Positions 43,178 to 51,965 of a DNA stretch of 64,000 bases are shown here, piece after piece. The DNA lies in contig CAVWQE010000006.1 in assembly GCA_963757135.1 (NCBI GenBank), positions 558,001 to 622,000 of the forward strand, in the 5' to 3' direction. The position numbers were made by a program, and so were the translations under genes. Position 1 is the stretch's first letter. Each line of letters opens with the position of its first letter. The DNA is from Gp1-AA145 sp963757135 (lineage in GTDB: Bacteria > Acidobacteriota > Terriglobia > Terriglobales > Acidobacteriaceae). Below the pieces are notes generated by a model, which had not been told where the DNA came from, ran no database searches, and was given only the letters and a program-made list of their open reading frames with translations.

Positions 43178-44068
43178 TTATTTCCTTTCCAAAGCTGCGC
43201 GGTCCCAATTGGCAAGATTCGCTCCAGACTCATACGTCTTCTGCGCGAAGTCTAAAATTTCCTGCCGCGGCGACGAGGAACGGCGCACATCGTGGTAATT
43301 CAAAAAACATTCATGCATCTGATCGGAATAAGTGCCAGGGGCTGAGGCCACGATTGACCCGTAACCCGGAGGCTCCGGCGCCATGTAGGCGTAGAACATT
43401 GGGCTTTTCACATCGCCGCCGCCCGGCCACCAGCCTAAGCTGCTGCACTCATGCGAGTAGGCTTCACTAGTAATAATTCCCTTGCGCGGCGGGGCCTTGC
43501 GGCCGTTGAAGCGTGTGCAGCACAAATCAAAACTGCCCCAGAAGAAATGCACCGGGCTGCACTTGCCGACAAACTTCGCGCGGAATTCCTGGAAGACATG
43601 TTCAGTCGAAAGCAATATGCGCCACAAACGACGCGCGTATTCGGGATCGTAAGAGGCATGAGTCTCATCCTGATCGAAGAAGATGGGATTGGCGATTTCC
43701 TGCGGTTTGGGATTGATCTTTACCTCGATTCCCGCAGATCGCAGTGCCGCAAGAGTTTCCCGATAGAAGGCTGCCACGGATTTCGGGGCTAGAGGAACTG
43801 CGCGTTCCTCGCCGCGCGAAGTTTTTATTTGCAGAAGGTGATTCAGAAAATCGAATTGGATCTCGAATGATTGGTCGTCATAAGGAACTGCCGAAGTGGT
43901 CAAGCCGCGAGGGTTAACGTACAGTGCAACGTTCCACCAGTGGTTTTGCAGGGGCGCCAAGTGCAGGCGGATTTTACCGACGATCTGCGACCACATGTGC
44001 AGTGTCTGGTAGGTATCAATCCACTCATCGAGCGGGAACTCAGGCCAGTCTTCTACGCGATCGTGCAT
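43178..44068 (-). CDS. DUF5996 family protein
   Basis: A 296-residue protein, W-rich, with WPEFPLDEWIDTYQTLHMWS at the start, HLAPLQNHWWNVALYVNPRG, and the later WGSFDLCCTRFNGRKAPPR. This matches DUF5996 as I know it. No signal peptide or membrane helix. The function is unknown. It is encoded just before the UBP zinc-finger gene. Confidence 0.82.
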   Translation of the reverse strand: MHDRVEDWPEFPLDEWIDTYQTLHMWSQIVGKIRLHLAPLQNHWWNVALYVNPRGLTTSAVPYDDQSFEIQFDFLNHLLQIKTSRGEERAVPLAPKSVAAFYRETLAALRSAGIEVKINPKPQEIANPIFFDQDETHASYDPEYARRLWRILLSTEHVFQEFRAKFVGKCSPVHFFWGSFDLCCTRFNGRKAPPRKGIITSEAYSHECSSLGWWPGGGDVKSPMFYAYMAPEPPGYGSIVASAPGTYSDQMHECFLNYHDVRRSSSPRQEILDFAQKTYESGANLANWDRAALERK

Positions 44069-44114
44069 AATTTGTGATTATGCACTGAAACACGCAATCC
44101 TGCTTCGCGCGCTT

Positions 44115-46529
44115 CTACTTCGGCGGCGCGGTCATTTCCATCGCCCAGATTGCCGCCGGCCGCATATACATCGAAGCCCGATAATGTCCGCTGATGTCCC
44201 AGGCTTCCGGCGTACGGAACCAGTAACCTTGCGTCTCGTAGGTGGTGTGATACACGCCCCATGCGGTGCGGTAGCCTTCGTCCTTCAAACCATCGCTCAG
44301 CATAAGCGCGGCCGCGCCAAAGGTCGTTCCCGTCCAGACTTCCTGCACTTGCTCGTTAGTCGTGACCAGTGTTCCATCGGGTGCAATGCCGTTCACCGCT
44401 CCCATCTCTCCGTCGTGAAACTTCATCACGTTCAAGTCGTAGATTTTCTTCAGCGCCTTCACCTGCATGTCGTGCGAAACCAGATCGCCAAGTCCGGTCA
44501 TATTTGCGTACCACTGCCCCGCGAGTTGATCTGCCTGAACATTGTCGCGATATTCACTGAGCGTGTCATAGCGGAAGTAGTCGCCGGACCAGAGTTTGTC
44601 CACATAGGTCTTCTGGCCTTTGGTAAACCACTCGTGATATTTCACCGCCGCGGAGCTATCGCCTAGTGTGTGTCCAATTTCTTCTGCCGCGCGCAACGCT
44701 GCCAGCCACAAGCCGCCGCAATAGGCGCTCTCGCCGTGAACAATCCATTCGTCGTAAGTCTGGTCGGGATAGTTATCGCCCTGTGGCAGGCCGTCGCCGG
44801 TGCGGTCAAATTGCCGGAGATGTTCCAGAGCCTGTTGAACCGCGGGCCAGGTGTATTTCAGAAAAGCCGTATCTTTCTTCCCGGTGAAAATGTAGTCCTT
44901 GTAGATCATCAGAACAAATTTGCTGTTGAGGTCCTTCCAGTCATTAGTGTTCTGCCAACTGAAGGCGTTCGGCAACTTGAAGGGATCTTCCTGCGGTACG
45001 CCGAGATCATGCGGGACTGCGCCTTTGGTCTTGCGTTCACGGAATTGCAACGATCCCGTCCGTTGCGTTTTCCATATCCATGCGTACTTCTCGGTCAGGT
45101 TTTCAGGGACGGTGTCCGCGAACTGCCGCATGATTTGCTTGTCGAGGTCGGGCCAGAATTTGGTCAGGGGCATGTCGCCGTAGAAGAGAACGTCCAGCGT
45201 GGAATGATATGGATAATCGAAACATTCCATGAAAGAGAAGGTTTGCCGCGTTTTCGGCGGAGAATCCATCGGCCGCCCCCAGAACGAGCCGCCGTCGGTC
45301 AGAATGTACATCTCGTTGAACAATTCGCCGCGATACCAGAGCGGCTTGCTCTCGTCGTTCACATAAGGCGCCTGCCAAGCGTCGATTTCGTCACTCCATT
45401 TTTCCGCATTCTGCAATCCATCCTTAGCAATTTTGAAGGCGTTGGTTCCGCTGGTGCCGTAAAAATCGGTGTAGTGGCGATACCACTTTCTGCCGCTTCC
45501 AAACTGAACGACCGGCATGTCCCACGCGATCGTCATGGGCACCACGCGCTTCTCGCCCGGCTTGAGAGTGAACCGGACCGCGATAGCGCCTGCCAGGTTT
45601 TCTCCGCTGCTCACCCAGCGCCGATTGTTATTCGACAAGCGTCCGTCTTTTGAAAAGGGTGCCCACACGTCATTGCCGGTAGAAGTTTCAAACGTGGTTT
45701 GATAAGTAATCTCTACTCCGGGCGATTCAACTGATGCAATCGCCCACTGCCCGTCGAAGTCGTCCTGCACGTCGGCCTGCGGACGCGTGCGATCGAAGAC
45801 GATGCCCTTGACTCGATTCCCTGCTTCCCCAGCTTCGCTGGCAAACATGTTGAAATTTCCGTGATCGAGCGAGCTGCGCATGTTGGGCCCGAAGTCGCGA
45901 AACCATCCCAGCATGTTTGTCCAGGACAGAAGAACGGAAACAGTTACAGGTTTGTCGGTTGGATTTTCCGCATGCCAGCGGTAAACCGCCACGGGATAGC
46001 TGCTCTCGCGGTAATTGTCGGGGAGGACCGGAGAGAACTGCTCAAGCGTTACGTGTGCCGGGAATTTCTGCCAGCGATAGTCGTACCAGGATTTCGGATA
46101 CAGAGCGTAATAATCACCCGCACCGACGGGATAATCCCACTTCCACGAATTCAAGGCTCCGCCCTCCGGATGCGCGGAGGTCAGCACCTGGGCAACCGGT
46201 TCCCCACCTTCCTGTTGCTGAAACATCGCGAACTGGTTCGTCCAGACGGTCTGATATTTATGAACGCCGCTCTTGACGTGCCAGCGGGCAAAGTCGCCTC
46301 GATATGTGCGCGAAAAGGTTCCAGATCCGAAACCACCGACTGGGGCACCCTGCCAATAGCCGTCGTCGATCATTCCGGCCGAAGCCAGCGCGGGTTTACG
46401 ACCGCCGGCGTTCTCAAGCGGCTGACCGAGTCCGCGATTCCACGCGGCTTTAGGAATTGTGTCGCCAGCCAGAGTAAAGGGCGCTATTCCAACGATGCAC
46501 GATGCAACGACGAGCACAAACCTTCTCAT
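44115..46529 (-). CDS. GH116 glycoside hydrolase, glucosylceramidase-like
   Basis: An 804-residue secreted enzyme with a signal peptide (MRRFVLVVASCIVGIAPFTL). The N-terminal beta domain (GAPVGGFGSGTFSRTYRGDF) and the C-terminal alpha-barrel fit the GBA2/DUF608 family, which cleaves beta-glucosides or xylosides. The nucleophile Glu is in SFMECFDYPYHSTLDVLFYG and the acid/base Asp in QTYDEWIVHGESAYCGGLWL, in the positions of the characterised GH116 enzymes. The substrate may be a plant glycan or a glycolipid. It stands alone. Confidence 0.9.
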   Translation of the reverse strand: MRRFVLVVASCIVGIAPFTLAGDTIPKAAWNRGLGQPLENAGGRKPALASAGMIDDGYWQGAPVGGFGSGTFSRTYRGDFARWHVKSGVHKYQTVWTNQFAMFQQQEGGEPVAQVLTSAHPEGGALNSWKWDYPVGAGDYYALYPKSWYDYRWQKFPAHVTLEQFSPVLPDNYRESSYPVAVYRWHAENPTDKPVTVSVLLSWTNMLGWFRDFGPNMRSSLDHGNFNMFASEAGEAGNRVKGIVFDRTRPQADVQDDFDGQWAIASVESPGVEITYQTTFETSTGNDVWAPFSKDGRLSNNNRRWVSSGENLAGAIAVRFTLKPGEKRVVPMTIAWDMPVVQFGSGRKWYRHYTDFYGTSGTNAFKIAKDGLQNAEKWSDEIDAWQAPYVNDESKPLWYRGELFNEMYILTDGGSFWGRPMDSPPKTRQTFSFMECFDYPYHSTLDVLFYGDMPLTKFWPDLDKQIMRQFADTVPENLTEKYAWIWKTQRTGSLQFRERKTKGAVPHDLGVPQEDPFKLPNAFSWQNTNDWKDLNSKFVLMIYKDYIFTGKKDTAFLKYTWPAVQQALEHLRQFDRTGDGLPQGDNYPDQTYDEWIVHGESAYCGGLWLAALRAAEEIGHTLGDSSAAVKYHEWFTKGQKTYVDKLWSGDYFRYDTLSEYRDNVQADQLAGQWYANMTGLGDLVSHDMQVKALKKIYDLNVMKFHDGEMGAVNGIAPDGTLVTTNEQVQEVWTGTTFGAAALMLSDGLKDEGYRTAWGVYHTTYETQGYWFRTPEAWDISGHYRASMYMRPAAIWAMEMTAPPK

Positions 46530-46634
46530 GAAACCCCTTCGGACCCTGAATTGAACTGTCAGGCTGAGTTGCTAGGAAAAACGTTATTGTACACGGGGCT
46601 GAACGGATTTCAAGCAGCAATATCAAGCCTCGGT

Positions 46635-49600
46635 TTAATCGATGGTCCGGATATCAGGTTTACCCAGGTTCGGCCGCACCGGAGAGGTCGGACGGGTGTC
46701 GCGTATGGGAGCCCGAGTTCCGGTTACTGGTTTGGGGGCAGGAGTCGCATTGCCTTGCGGAATCTGCAGTCGCATCGCTGGATCTCCGAACAGAATGAAG
46801 GTCTTTCTCACGTCCTGGTCGGAGATGCTGGATTTCGCGGCCAGCACGGCATCACCGAGTGCCGCGGTCGAGTTGGCGAAGAGCGTTTGCGCCAGCTTGC
46901 GATCCATCGCAAACTGCGGATCGGGAGCCGTGAGTCCCGAAGAGGCCCAGACCGCTACGCCGCCGCCATTCGGCGCCAGCATCAGCGCTTCCGCCATGCT
47001 CTGCGTATAGACGTCGTGGAAGAATCCGTTCAGGCAATTCATGATCACGAAAAGCGGAAGCTTGTTGCCATTGGTTAATGCCGCAGCCTGGGTGTCGTTG
47101 AACAGGCCGCCCCCGGACCATACTTCCACCGAGCCGTGGCCGTTGTAGTTGACCAGCAGTTGCCCGTTGTTGATTCCGTCCAGAAGGTTTTGGCTTGCGG
47201 CCGAGGTTCCAAGGGCGCCGGCGAATACATCCGTCGCGGTAATATTCTGCGGCAAGAGGCTCTGCACAGCCTGCGACTGTTGCGTGAAGCTCATTGCCGG
47301 GTCATCGACATCGGCCACCATCAAAGCCCTGCTATTCCACGTGGATGGCGTTCCCTTCGCATAGCCAATGATTTTCGCCACCATCGTCTGTGCATCGTCT
47401 TGAGTTCGCGCCGGCAGGCGTCCGGTGGCGATTTTCGCCGACCCGTTGTTTTCAAAGTCCGAGAACCAGTCGTCAGACGTCGTCATCAGTTCGGCAGTCG
47501 TCACAATTTTGGTGGGAACAAGATCAAACGAACCGAAACCGAGATAGTCGCGGGGATCGACCGAAGCGTCTCCGACGAGCAACAGGTATTTTGGTTTGTT
47601 CTTCCAGGCCTCAGTTGCAGTCTTCAAGAAGCCACGGATGGCAAACGGTGTCCGCTCCCCGAAATTGAATTCATCGTAAACGTCATCCACGCTGACCAGC
47701 GCAACCGTCTTTCCTTCGCTCTGATGGAGCGTTGCGAGCGGCTGCGCCTGCGCGGCAAACTGAGGCGCGGTCAGGACAACGTAGTCCGCTCCAGCCTGCA
47801 CAGAGTGCAGATTGCTGGGATGATGCGCCGCCAGCGCGATCGGGGTTGCCAACTGCGCGTCGGACAAAACCAGCAATGTGTGCTGCCCAGGAGTCGTCCA
47901 GGGAACGGACGCGCTCATCGTATAAACGCCATTCTCGGCAATCGCATCGTGCTTAAGCTCACGCGGCTGCAGCGGGTTAGTGATGTCGATCAACCGGCTG
48001 GGCGGCTGCGAGAATCCGTCGATGCTCACGGTTTCGCCCGCATCTGCCGTGAACTTCAGCATGTCAGATTCAGCGTTGAACGTATGCGGAAAGCTGATGT
48101 CGATCGTGTTCACCAGACTGAAGTCGTTGTCGCCGCCCTGGGCGAGCAGCGTGATGGTGTTGCTGCCGTTTGTCAGGACGCCGCTCGGAATCTGAAATTC
48201 TTCCCGGCCCTCGTTCTGGTTGGAAAAATTCAGTTCGCCAAGCGTCGAGCCATTCAGCATGACCGTGACCGTGTGCTGCTGGCCATCGGTTACGCCTTGT
48301 AGGGCCACCGCCAATTTGCCTTCACCCGAAGCAAGATTGGCAACATTCACGGTCTCGGACTCAGGCACGGAAGAAATCAACGGGCCAAAGAAATCGTCGA
48401 TATTGTCGCGCAGCAGGGTGCCGAAATACGTAGTACGGGGCTTCAACTCCAGCGTCTGCGTGAAGCTCTGCGCCTGCGGACCGGCGCTTCCGGAACCAGC
48501 AGCGTCGCCAACGCGAAGGCCGGGACCGCGGCCTTCGGCGAGCCAATACACGCGCTGTCCGGAATAGGGCGTGTCGATGGCGGTCCCGTAAAATTCGATG
48601 GCTGATTGCGAACCAAACCGTTCGCCTCCGGTAATTCTTATCGGTTGTTCGATGCCCTCTGCGTACAAGTGCAAGAGCCGGGCATTGCCATTGGCGCTAA
48701 AGCCTGCCGCAGCTAACTGAAGCTGAGTGACGCGATACCAACCTTCATGATCAACATAAATCTTAACCGCAGGCGTGGCCGCGAGTTTGAATCCGATTTC
48801 GGCTGAAGGGGGACGCAACTCGGCATGCGCCAACGATTCGCGAACTCGCGCAACCGGGCTCGCATTTTGTGTTATCGCAACGTCTGTACGCGGCGCAAGC
48901 TTCGCCGATGTCGTGAGGTCCTGAACCATTGCTGAACGCCGCATTACTTCAGGCGAGGTTGGTGCTGCCGCGTCGGGTACAACAGGTCCATGCAGCGTGC
49001 GGATCCCGTTCAGGTCCACATCCTCCAGCCAATAGAGGCCGCCTGCTTTCTGTGAACTGTCAATCCAGCGATAGGTTTTTGCCGCGTGCTGCTCCACGGT
49101 GTCACGCATTAGGAGCGCGGAACCGGCGATGAGCGAAGAGTTCAGCTTAACTTTCTCACCGTTCACGTCGCGGTAAACATTGAAGCCCAGGTTATGCAGC
49201 TCTCCGCCGCTGTTCCAGGACAGCAGAGTGCCTTTCGCGCCTGGTACTGCAGTGAATGAGTTCAATCGCACGGAGTTCGGAAAAGTAATGGTGCTGGTAA
49301 ATGTCGCCGTGTTGTTGGTCAGGTCAGGATCAACTACCGCAGTGGGGCTTACCACCGCCGTGTTGACGGCCAGGGAGGGTGTGATGGCAGTGGCAACAAT
49401 CGTCACAGTCGCCGTCGCGCCACTGGCCATAGCTCCAAGCACGCACGAAACCGTTCCGGCGGTTTGGGCGCAACTACCCTGGCTTTGCGTAACCGACACG
49501 AAACTGACCTGCGCGGGTAGAACGTCCGAGACCAGCACACCCGGCGCATTCTGCAGGCCGTTGTTGGTGATGCTCAGGGTGTAAGTGACGTTTGCATTCT

Positions 49601-50819
49601 GCAGCACAGGATCGGGATTTCCAACCTTCGTGATGGAGAGGTCTGCGCCGAAGGCGCGAATGGAAATGGCGCCTATTGTCCAAGCCTTACTTGCACTAAG
49701 GCCCTCTGACATTGTTACCGTCGGTAACGTCCCTGTACAGGTACCGCCAGTGCAGGAGGATCCTACGCTGACCACCTGCTGTCCAGTCGCACCAGAAGTC
49801 ACGTTCCAACGTGAGGTCTGAGCTGCCGGAGTCGTAACTGTCGTATTACCTACCACGGCCAGGGTGTCGAGCACGAGGTCGCTAGTCGAACTGGTGACAC
49901 TTACACTCGCGGTATTGGATGTGTTCGCGGCTGAGTTGAAGTTTCGAATGGGCGAGGTCTGATCTGCGCCGGTCAATGTAATCACGCCCGCAGCCACGCC
50001 CATGGGACTGTTTCCTAGCTTGCTGCCCACAATCGCAACGGTGCCGGCAACACCGACAGCCGGACCGGACTGATACCACATTTCCACGCGCATCCCGCCG
50101 GTTTCATTAAAAAAGATTTTCGTAAGATTGGTTCCATTCCATTTCACGGAGGTTACGGAGCTGCCGGTGTTGTTCCCACCAGTGTTCATGGAAACTCCCA
50201 CAACCATCAAACGGTTAGAGCCTGCAGTGGTGTGGGTGACATTTAAGGTAAAGCTGCCGGCTCCGCCACTCACGGATTGAACCCCGCTAGTCACCGAATC
50301 GACCACGATCTGCGCAGTCAGGGCGCGCGATGCCAGCAATAGCAGAACAAAAGCCGCAAGTTGAACGAGCCTAGACGAACCACGAGACAGAATTCTGGCG
50401 CCGACGGCGCGCGCTGCTCGCGCTCCAAATGCCAGTCGCGCCACAGTTCCTGTCAGCTTAACCATCCGGCCAGTCGTCTTGCATTCCTTCGCGATCACCC
50501 GGCCTAGAATCTGCTCTCGCCCCACTTCGCCATCGATATTCATGCCTGCGTCTCCGCGGGTGATAAAGCATTCACCCTTTTTCCGCAAGATTCTGTGCGC
50601 CTTGAACTCTCCATCTTTTCGGAACAAAACGATGTCGCCCGACTTGAGCCTGCTCTCGCCGATAGGCTCAACGTGCAGAGCTTCCCCGTCATCGATCACC
50701 GGAAGCATGCTTCGCCCCCGGGCCTGAAAACGAAACGAGATTCCGGACGCCGAAAGTCCCTGCACCAAATCTGCGAACGTGGAACTCTCTGCCCGCTCTT
50801 TAATGAGAGACGCTGGCAT
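46635..50819 (-). CDS. S26B-like domain fused to C25 gingipain-like protease
   Basis: A 1394-residue fusion. Residues 30-115 are a SipW-like signal peptidase domain: Ser37 in RGRSMLP, His75 in FKAHRIL and Asp90 in ITRGDAG make the Ser/His/Asp site of S26B enzymes. A hydrophobic segment (151-166) with a likely cleavage site after LTAQ170 follows. Then come a beta domain (171-390), a DUF11 domain (392-500, ADLSITKVGNPDPVLQNANV), and a C25 protease domain with His1228 (NYNGHGSVEVW) and Cys1262 (VIMNCLNGFF). The C-terminus is Pro-rich. It overlaps the kinase gene by 20 bases and is the last gene of the RiPP-like cluster. The fusion could process and export the peptide. Confidence 0.85.
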   Translation of the reverse strand: MPASLIKERAESSTFADLVQGLSASGISFRFQARGRSMLPVIDDGEALHVEPIGESRLKSGDIVLFRKDGEFKAHRILRKKGECFITRGDAGMNIDGEVGREQILGRVIAKECKTTGRMVKLTGTVARLAFGARAARAVGARILSRGSSRLVQLAAFVLLLLASRALTAQIVVDSVTSGVQSVSGGAGSFTLNVTHTTAGSNRLMVVGVSMNTGGNNTGSSVTSVKWNGTNLTKIFFNETGGMRVEMWYQSGPAVGVAGTVAIVGSKLGNSPMGVAAGVITLTGADQTSPIRNFNSAANTSNTASVSVTSSTSDLVLDTLAVVGNTTVTTPAAQTSRWNVTSGATGQQVVSVGSSCTGGTCTGTLPTVTMSEGLSASKAWTIGAISIRAFGADLSITKVGNPDPVLQNANVTYTLSITNNGLQNAPGVLVSDVLPAQVSFVSVTQSQGSCAQTAGTVSCVLGAMASGATATVTIVATAITPSLAVNTAVVSPTAVVDPDLTNNTATFTSTITFPNSVRLNSFTAVPGAKGTLLSWNSGGELHNLGFNVYRDVNGEKVKLNSSLIAGSALLMRDTVEQHAAKTYRWIDSSQKAGGLYWLEDVDLNGIRTLHGPVVPDAAAPTSPEVMRRSAMVQDLTTSAKLAPRTDVAITQNASPVARVRESLAHAELRPPSAEIGFKLAATPAVKIYVDHEGWYRVTQLQLAAAGFSANGNARLLHLYAEGIEQPIRITGGERFGSQSAIEFYGTAIDTPYSGQRVYWLAEGRGPGLRVGDAAGSGSAGPQAQSFTQTLELKPRTTYFGTLLRDNIDDFFGPLISSVPESETVNVANLASGEGKLAVALQGVTDGQQHTVTVMLNGSTLGELNFSNQNEGREEFQIPSGVLTNGSNTITLLAQGGDNDFSLVNTIDISFPHTFNAESDMLKFTADAGETVSIDGFSQPPSRLIDITNPLQPRELKHDAIAENGVYTMSASVPWTTPGQHTLLVLSDAQLATPIALAAHHPSNLHSVQAGADYVVLTAPQFAAQAQPLATLHQSEGKTVALVSVDDVYDEFNFGERTPFAIRGFLKTATEAWKNKPKYLLLVGDASVDPRDYLGFGSFDLVPTKIVTTAELMTTSDDWFSDFENNGSAKIATGRLPARTQDDAQTMVAKIIGYAKGTPSTWNSRALMVADVDDPAMSFTQQSQAVQSLLPQNITATDVFAGALGTSAASQNLLDGINNGQLLVNYNGHGSVEVWSGGGLFNDTQAAALTNGNKLPLFVIMNCLNGFFHDVYTQSMAEALMLAPNGGGVAVWASSGLTAPDPQFAMDRKLAQTLFANSTAALGDAVLAAKSSISDQDVRKTFILFGDPAMRLQIPQGNATPAPKPVTGTRAPIRDTRPTSPVRPNLGKPDIRTID

Positions 50820-51732
50820 GATCCATCTCCATCACGGCGTCAACCGCGCGAGCGTCTGGAACGAAGCGGAATTCGTAACAAGGAACTGTATTGACCACGC
50901 GATCCAAAAATTCGATAACGCTCTGCAATCCGGCTGGGCTGTGGAAGGGTGGAAAGCATCGCGCAAATAATTCCGCTGCGGCTTGCGAGCGGGAAAGTTC
51001 GGCGAATCGATTCCTTTCTCCATGTTGCAGAATAAGAATTTTTCTGATCCTGGCTTTACCCGGTGAAGCGAACCGCCCCTCTCCGTGCCAAGGGGTGCCG
51101 TGCATCCACAATTCGCCGTTCTGCAATTTCAGAATCAGCCGGTCGTCGCTAAGAATTTCGGGATTGCGCAAAGACTGCCAGAGTTGCGTGGTCGTGCTCT
51201 TGCCCGCGCCGGAATGGCCGAGCAGCAAATGCCCGCCGGTTTCAGAATCAATCATTCCGCACCCGTGCACTTCGACACCGAGCCCGTGGTGGGCAAGGTA
51301 GTTTGTAATCAGCAGTTCATCTGTCGGATATTCCAGCGGAGAGATAGGACGGTAAGCCGCCAGGGCTTCGCGATTCAGAATCAATTGCCCGCGGCGAAAA
51401 CCATCGTCGATGCGCAGGCGCTTATAGGGATGATCGCTGACCACCGAGCTGCAGAAATCAAATATGAAGTCGCTGCCATCACGATAAGACGACCACAGGG
51501 AACCGGAATCAAACAGTGGGATGCCTGTTCCGCGCAAGTTCTCCGCCCACTCCACGCGCAGGTCAATGTCCGCCAAGCGGGGCGCGACAGAAAATTGCTT
51601 CAGTCCGGGATCGAGTTCGCAATCATCAAGGGAGAGGCCGCACAGAGAGATGGCTACATCCCCAATGCGGATGGCGGCGCGGTTCAGCAATAAAGGACTT
51701 ATGGATTCGGGTTGGGCGGTTGCAGCAAACAT
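50800..51732 (-). CDS. HPr-kinase-like P-loop kinase of a RiPP cluster
   Basis: A 310-residue kinase. Walker A is GHSGAGKST (172-180), Walker B-like is ILSDDRLIL (SDDR at 195-198), and the HprK/P-type segment is EYPTDELLITNYLAHHGLGV. Such HPr-kinase-like proteins are found in RiPP clusters; one from a lasso-peptide cluster (paeninodin) phosphorylates the C-terminal Ser of its precursor. The peptide encoded just before ends in Ser. The ATG at 51732 starts 20 bases after the peptide stop; the open frame extends 21 codons into the peptide gene. No sign of a CheY or HPr partner. Confidence 0.85.
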   Translation of the reverse strand: MFAATAQPESISPLLLNRAAIRIGDVAISLCGLSLDDCELDPGLKQFSVAPRLADIDLRVEWAENLRGTGIPLFDSGSLWSSYRDGSDFIFDFCSSVVSDHPYKRLRIDDGFRRGQLILNREALAAYRPISPLEYPTDELLITNYLAHHGLGVEVHGCGMIDSETGGHLLLGHSGAGKSTTTQLWQSLRNPEILSDDRLILKLQNGELWMHGTPWHGEGRFASPGKARIRKILILQHGERNRFAELSRSQAAAELFARCFPPFHSPAGLQSVIEFLDRVVNTVPCYEFRFVPDARAVDAVMEMDHASVSH

Positions 51733-51752
51733 AAAGTTGAAAACAAACCGGC

Positions 51753-51926
51753 TCAGGACCCGCTTCCTCTGCACGCCGGGCCCACAGTCTGGCAAGCCGA
51801 CCCGACGGGGCCCGCCGATGTATTGGACTTGCAGTGCCCGAGAACGGCTTCCTCGGGACGAAGACTTACAACTGTGACTCGAGGCGGCTCGTAAGCCTTC
51901 TTATCATTTCTCTTATCATTTGCCAT
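51753..51926 (-). CDS. Candidate RiPP precursor peptide
   Basis: A 57-residue peptide encoded between the radical SAM and kinase genes. Basic leader residues (MANDKRNDKK) precede the conserved-looking AYEPPRVTVVSLRPEEAVLG. The putative core from HCKSN to the end has three Cys (residues 32, 45, 52), many Gly/Ser/Thr and the C-terminus CRGSGS. EEAVLG with a cleavage site after Gly30 is the likely leader/core border. I use the ATG at 51926, preceded by GGAGG ten bases away; the frame is open from 51953. The peptide is probably modified by the radical SAM protein (Cys-to-carbon bridges are one possibility), but no modification can be seen in the sequence. Confidence 0.75.
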   Translation of the reverse strand: MANDKRNDKKAYEPPRVTVVSLRPEEAVLGHCKSNTSAGPVGSACQTVGPACRGSGS

Positions 51927-51965
51927 GAACCCGCTGCCTCCATTCATCCCCACTCGCGTAGTAAA

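Noticed and set aside
44670..45653. 327-codon plus-strand frame opposite GH116
   Set aside because: It overlaps the catalytic region of a well-supported gene on the other strand and shows no domain.
45861..48302. Long plus-strand open frames (405 and 388 codons) opposite the GH116 and C25 genes
   Set aside because: They have Arg-rich, low-hydrophobicity translations with no domains, and lie antisense to genes with clear catalytic motifs. They are shadows of GC-rich codon use.
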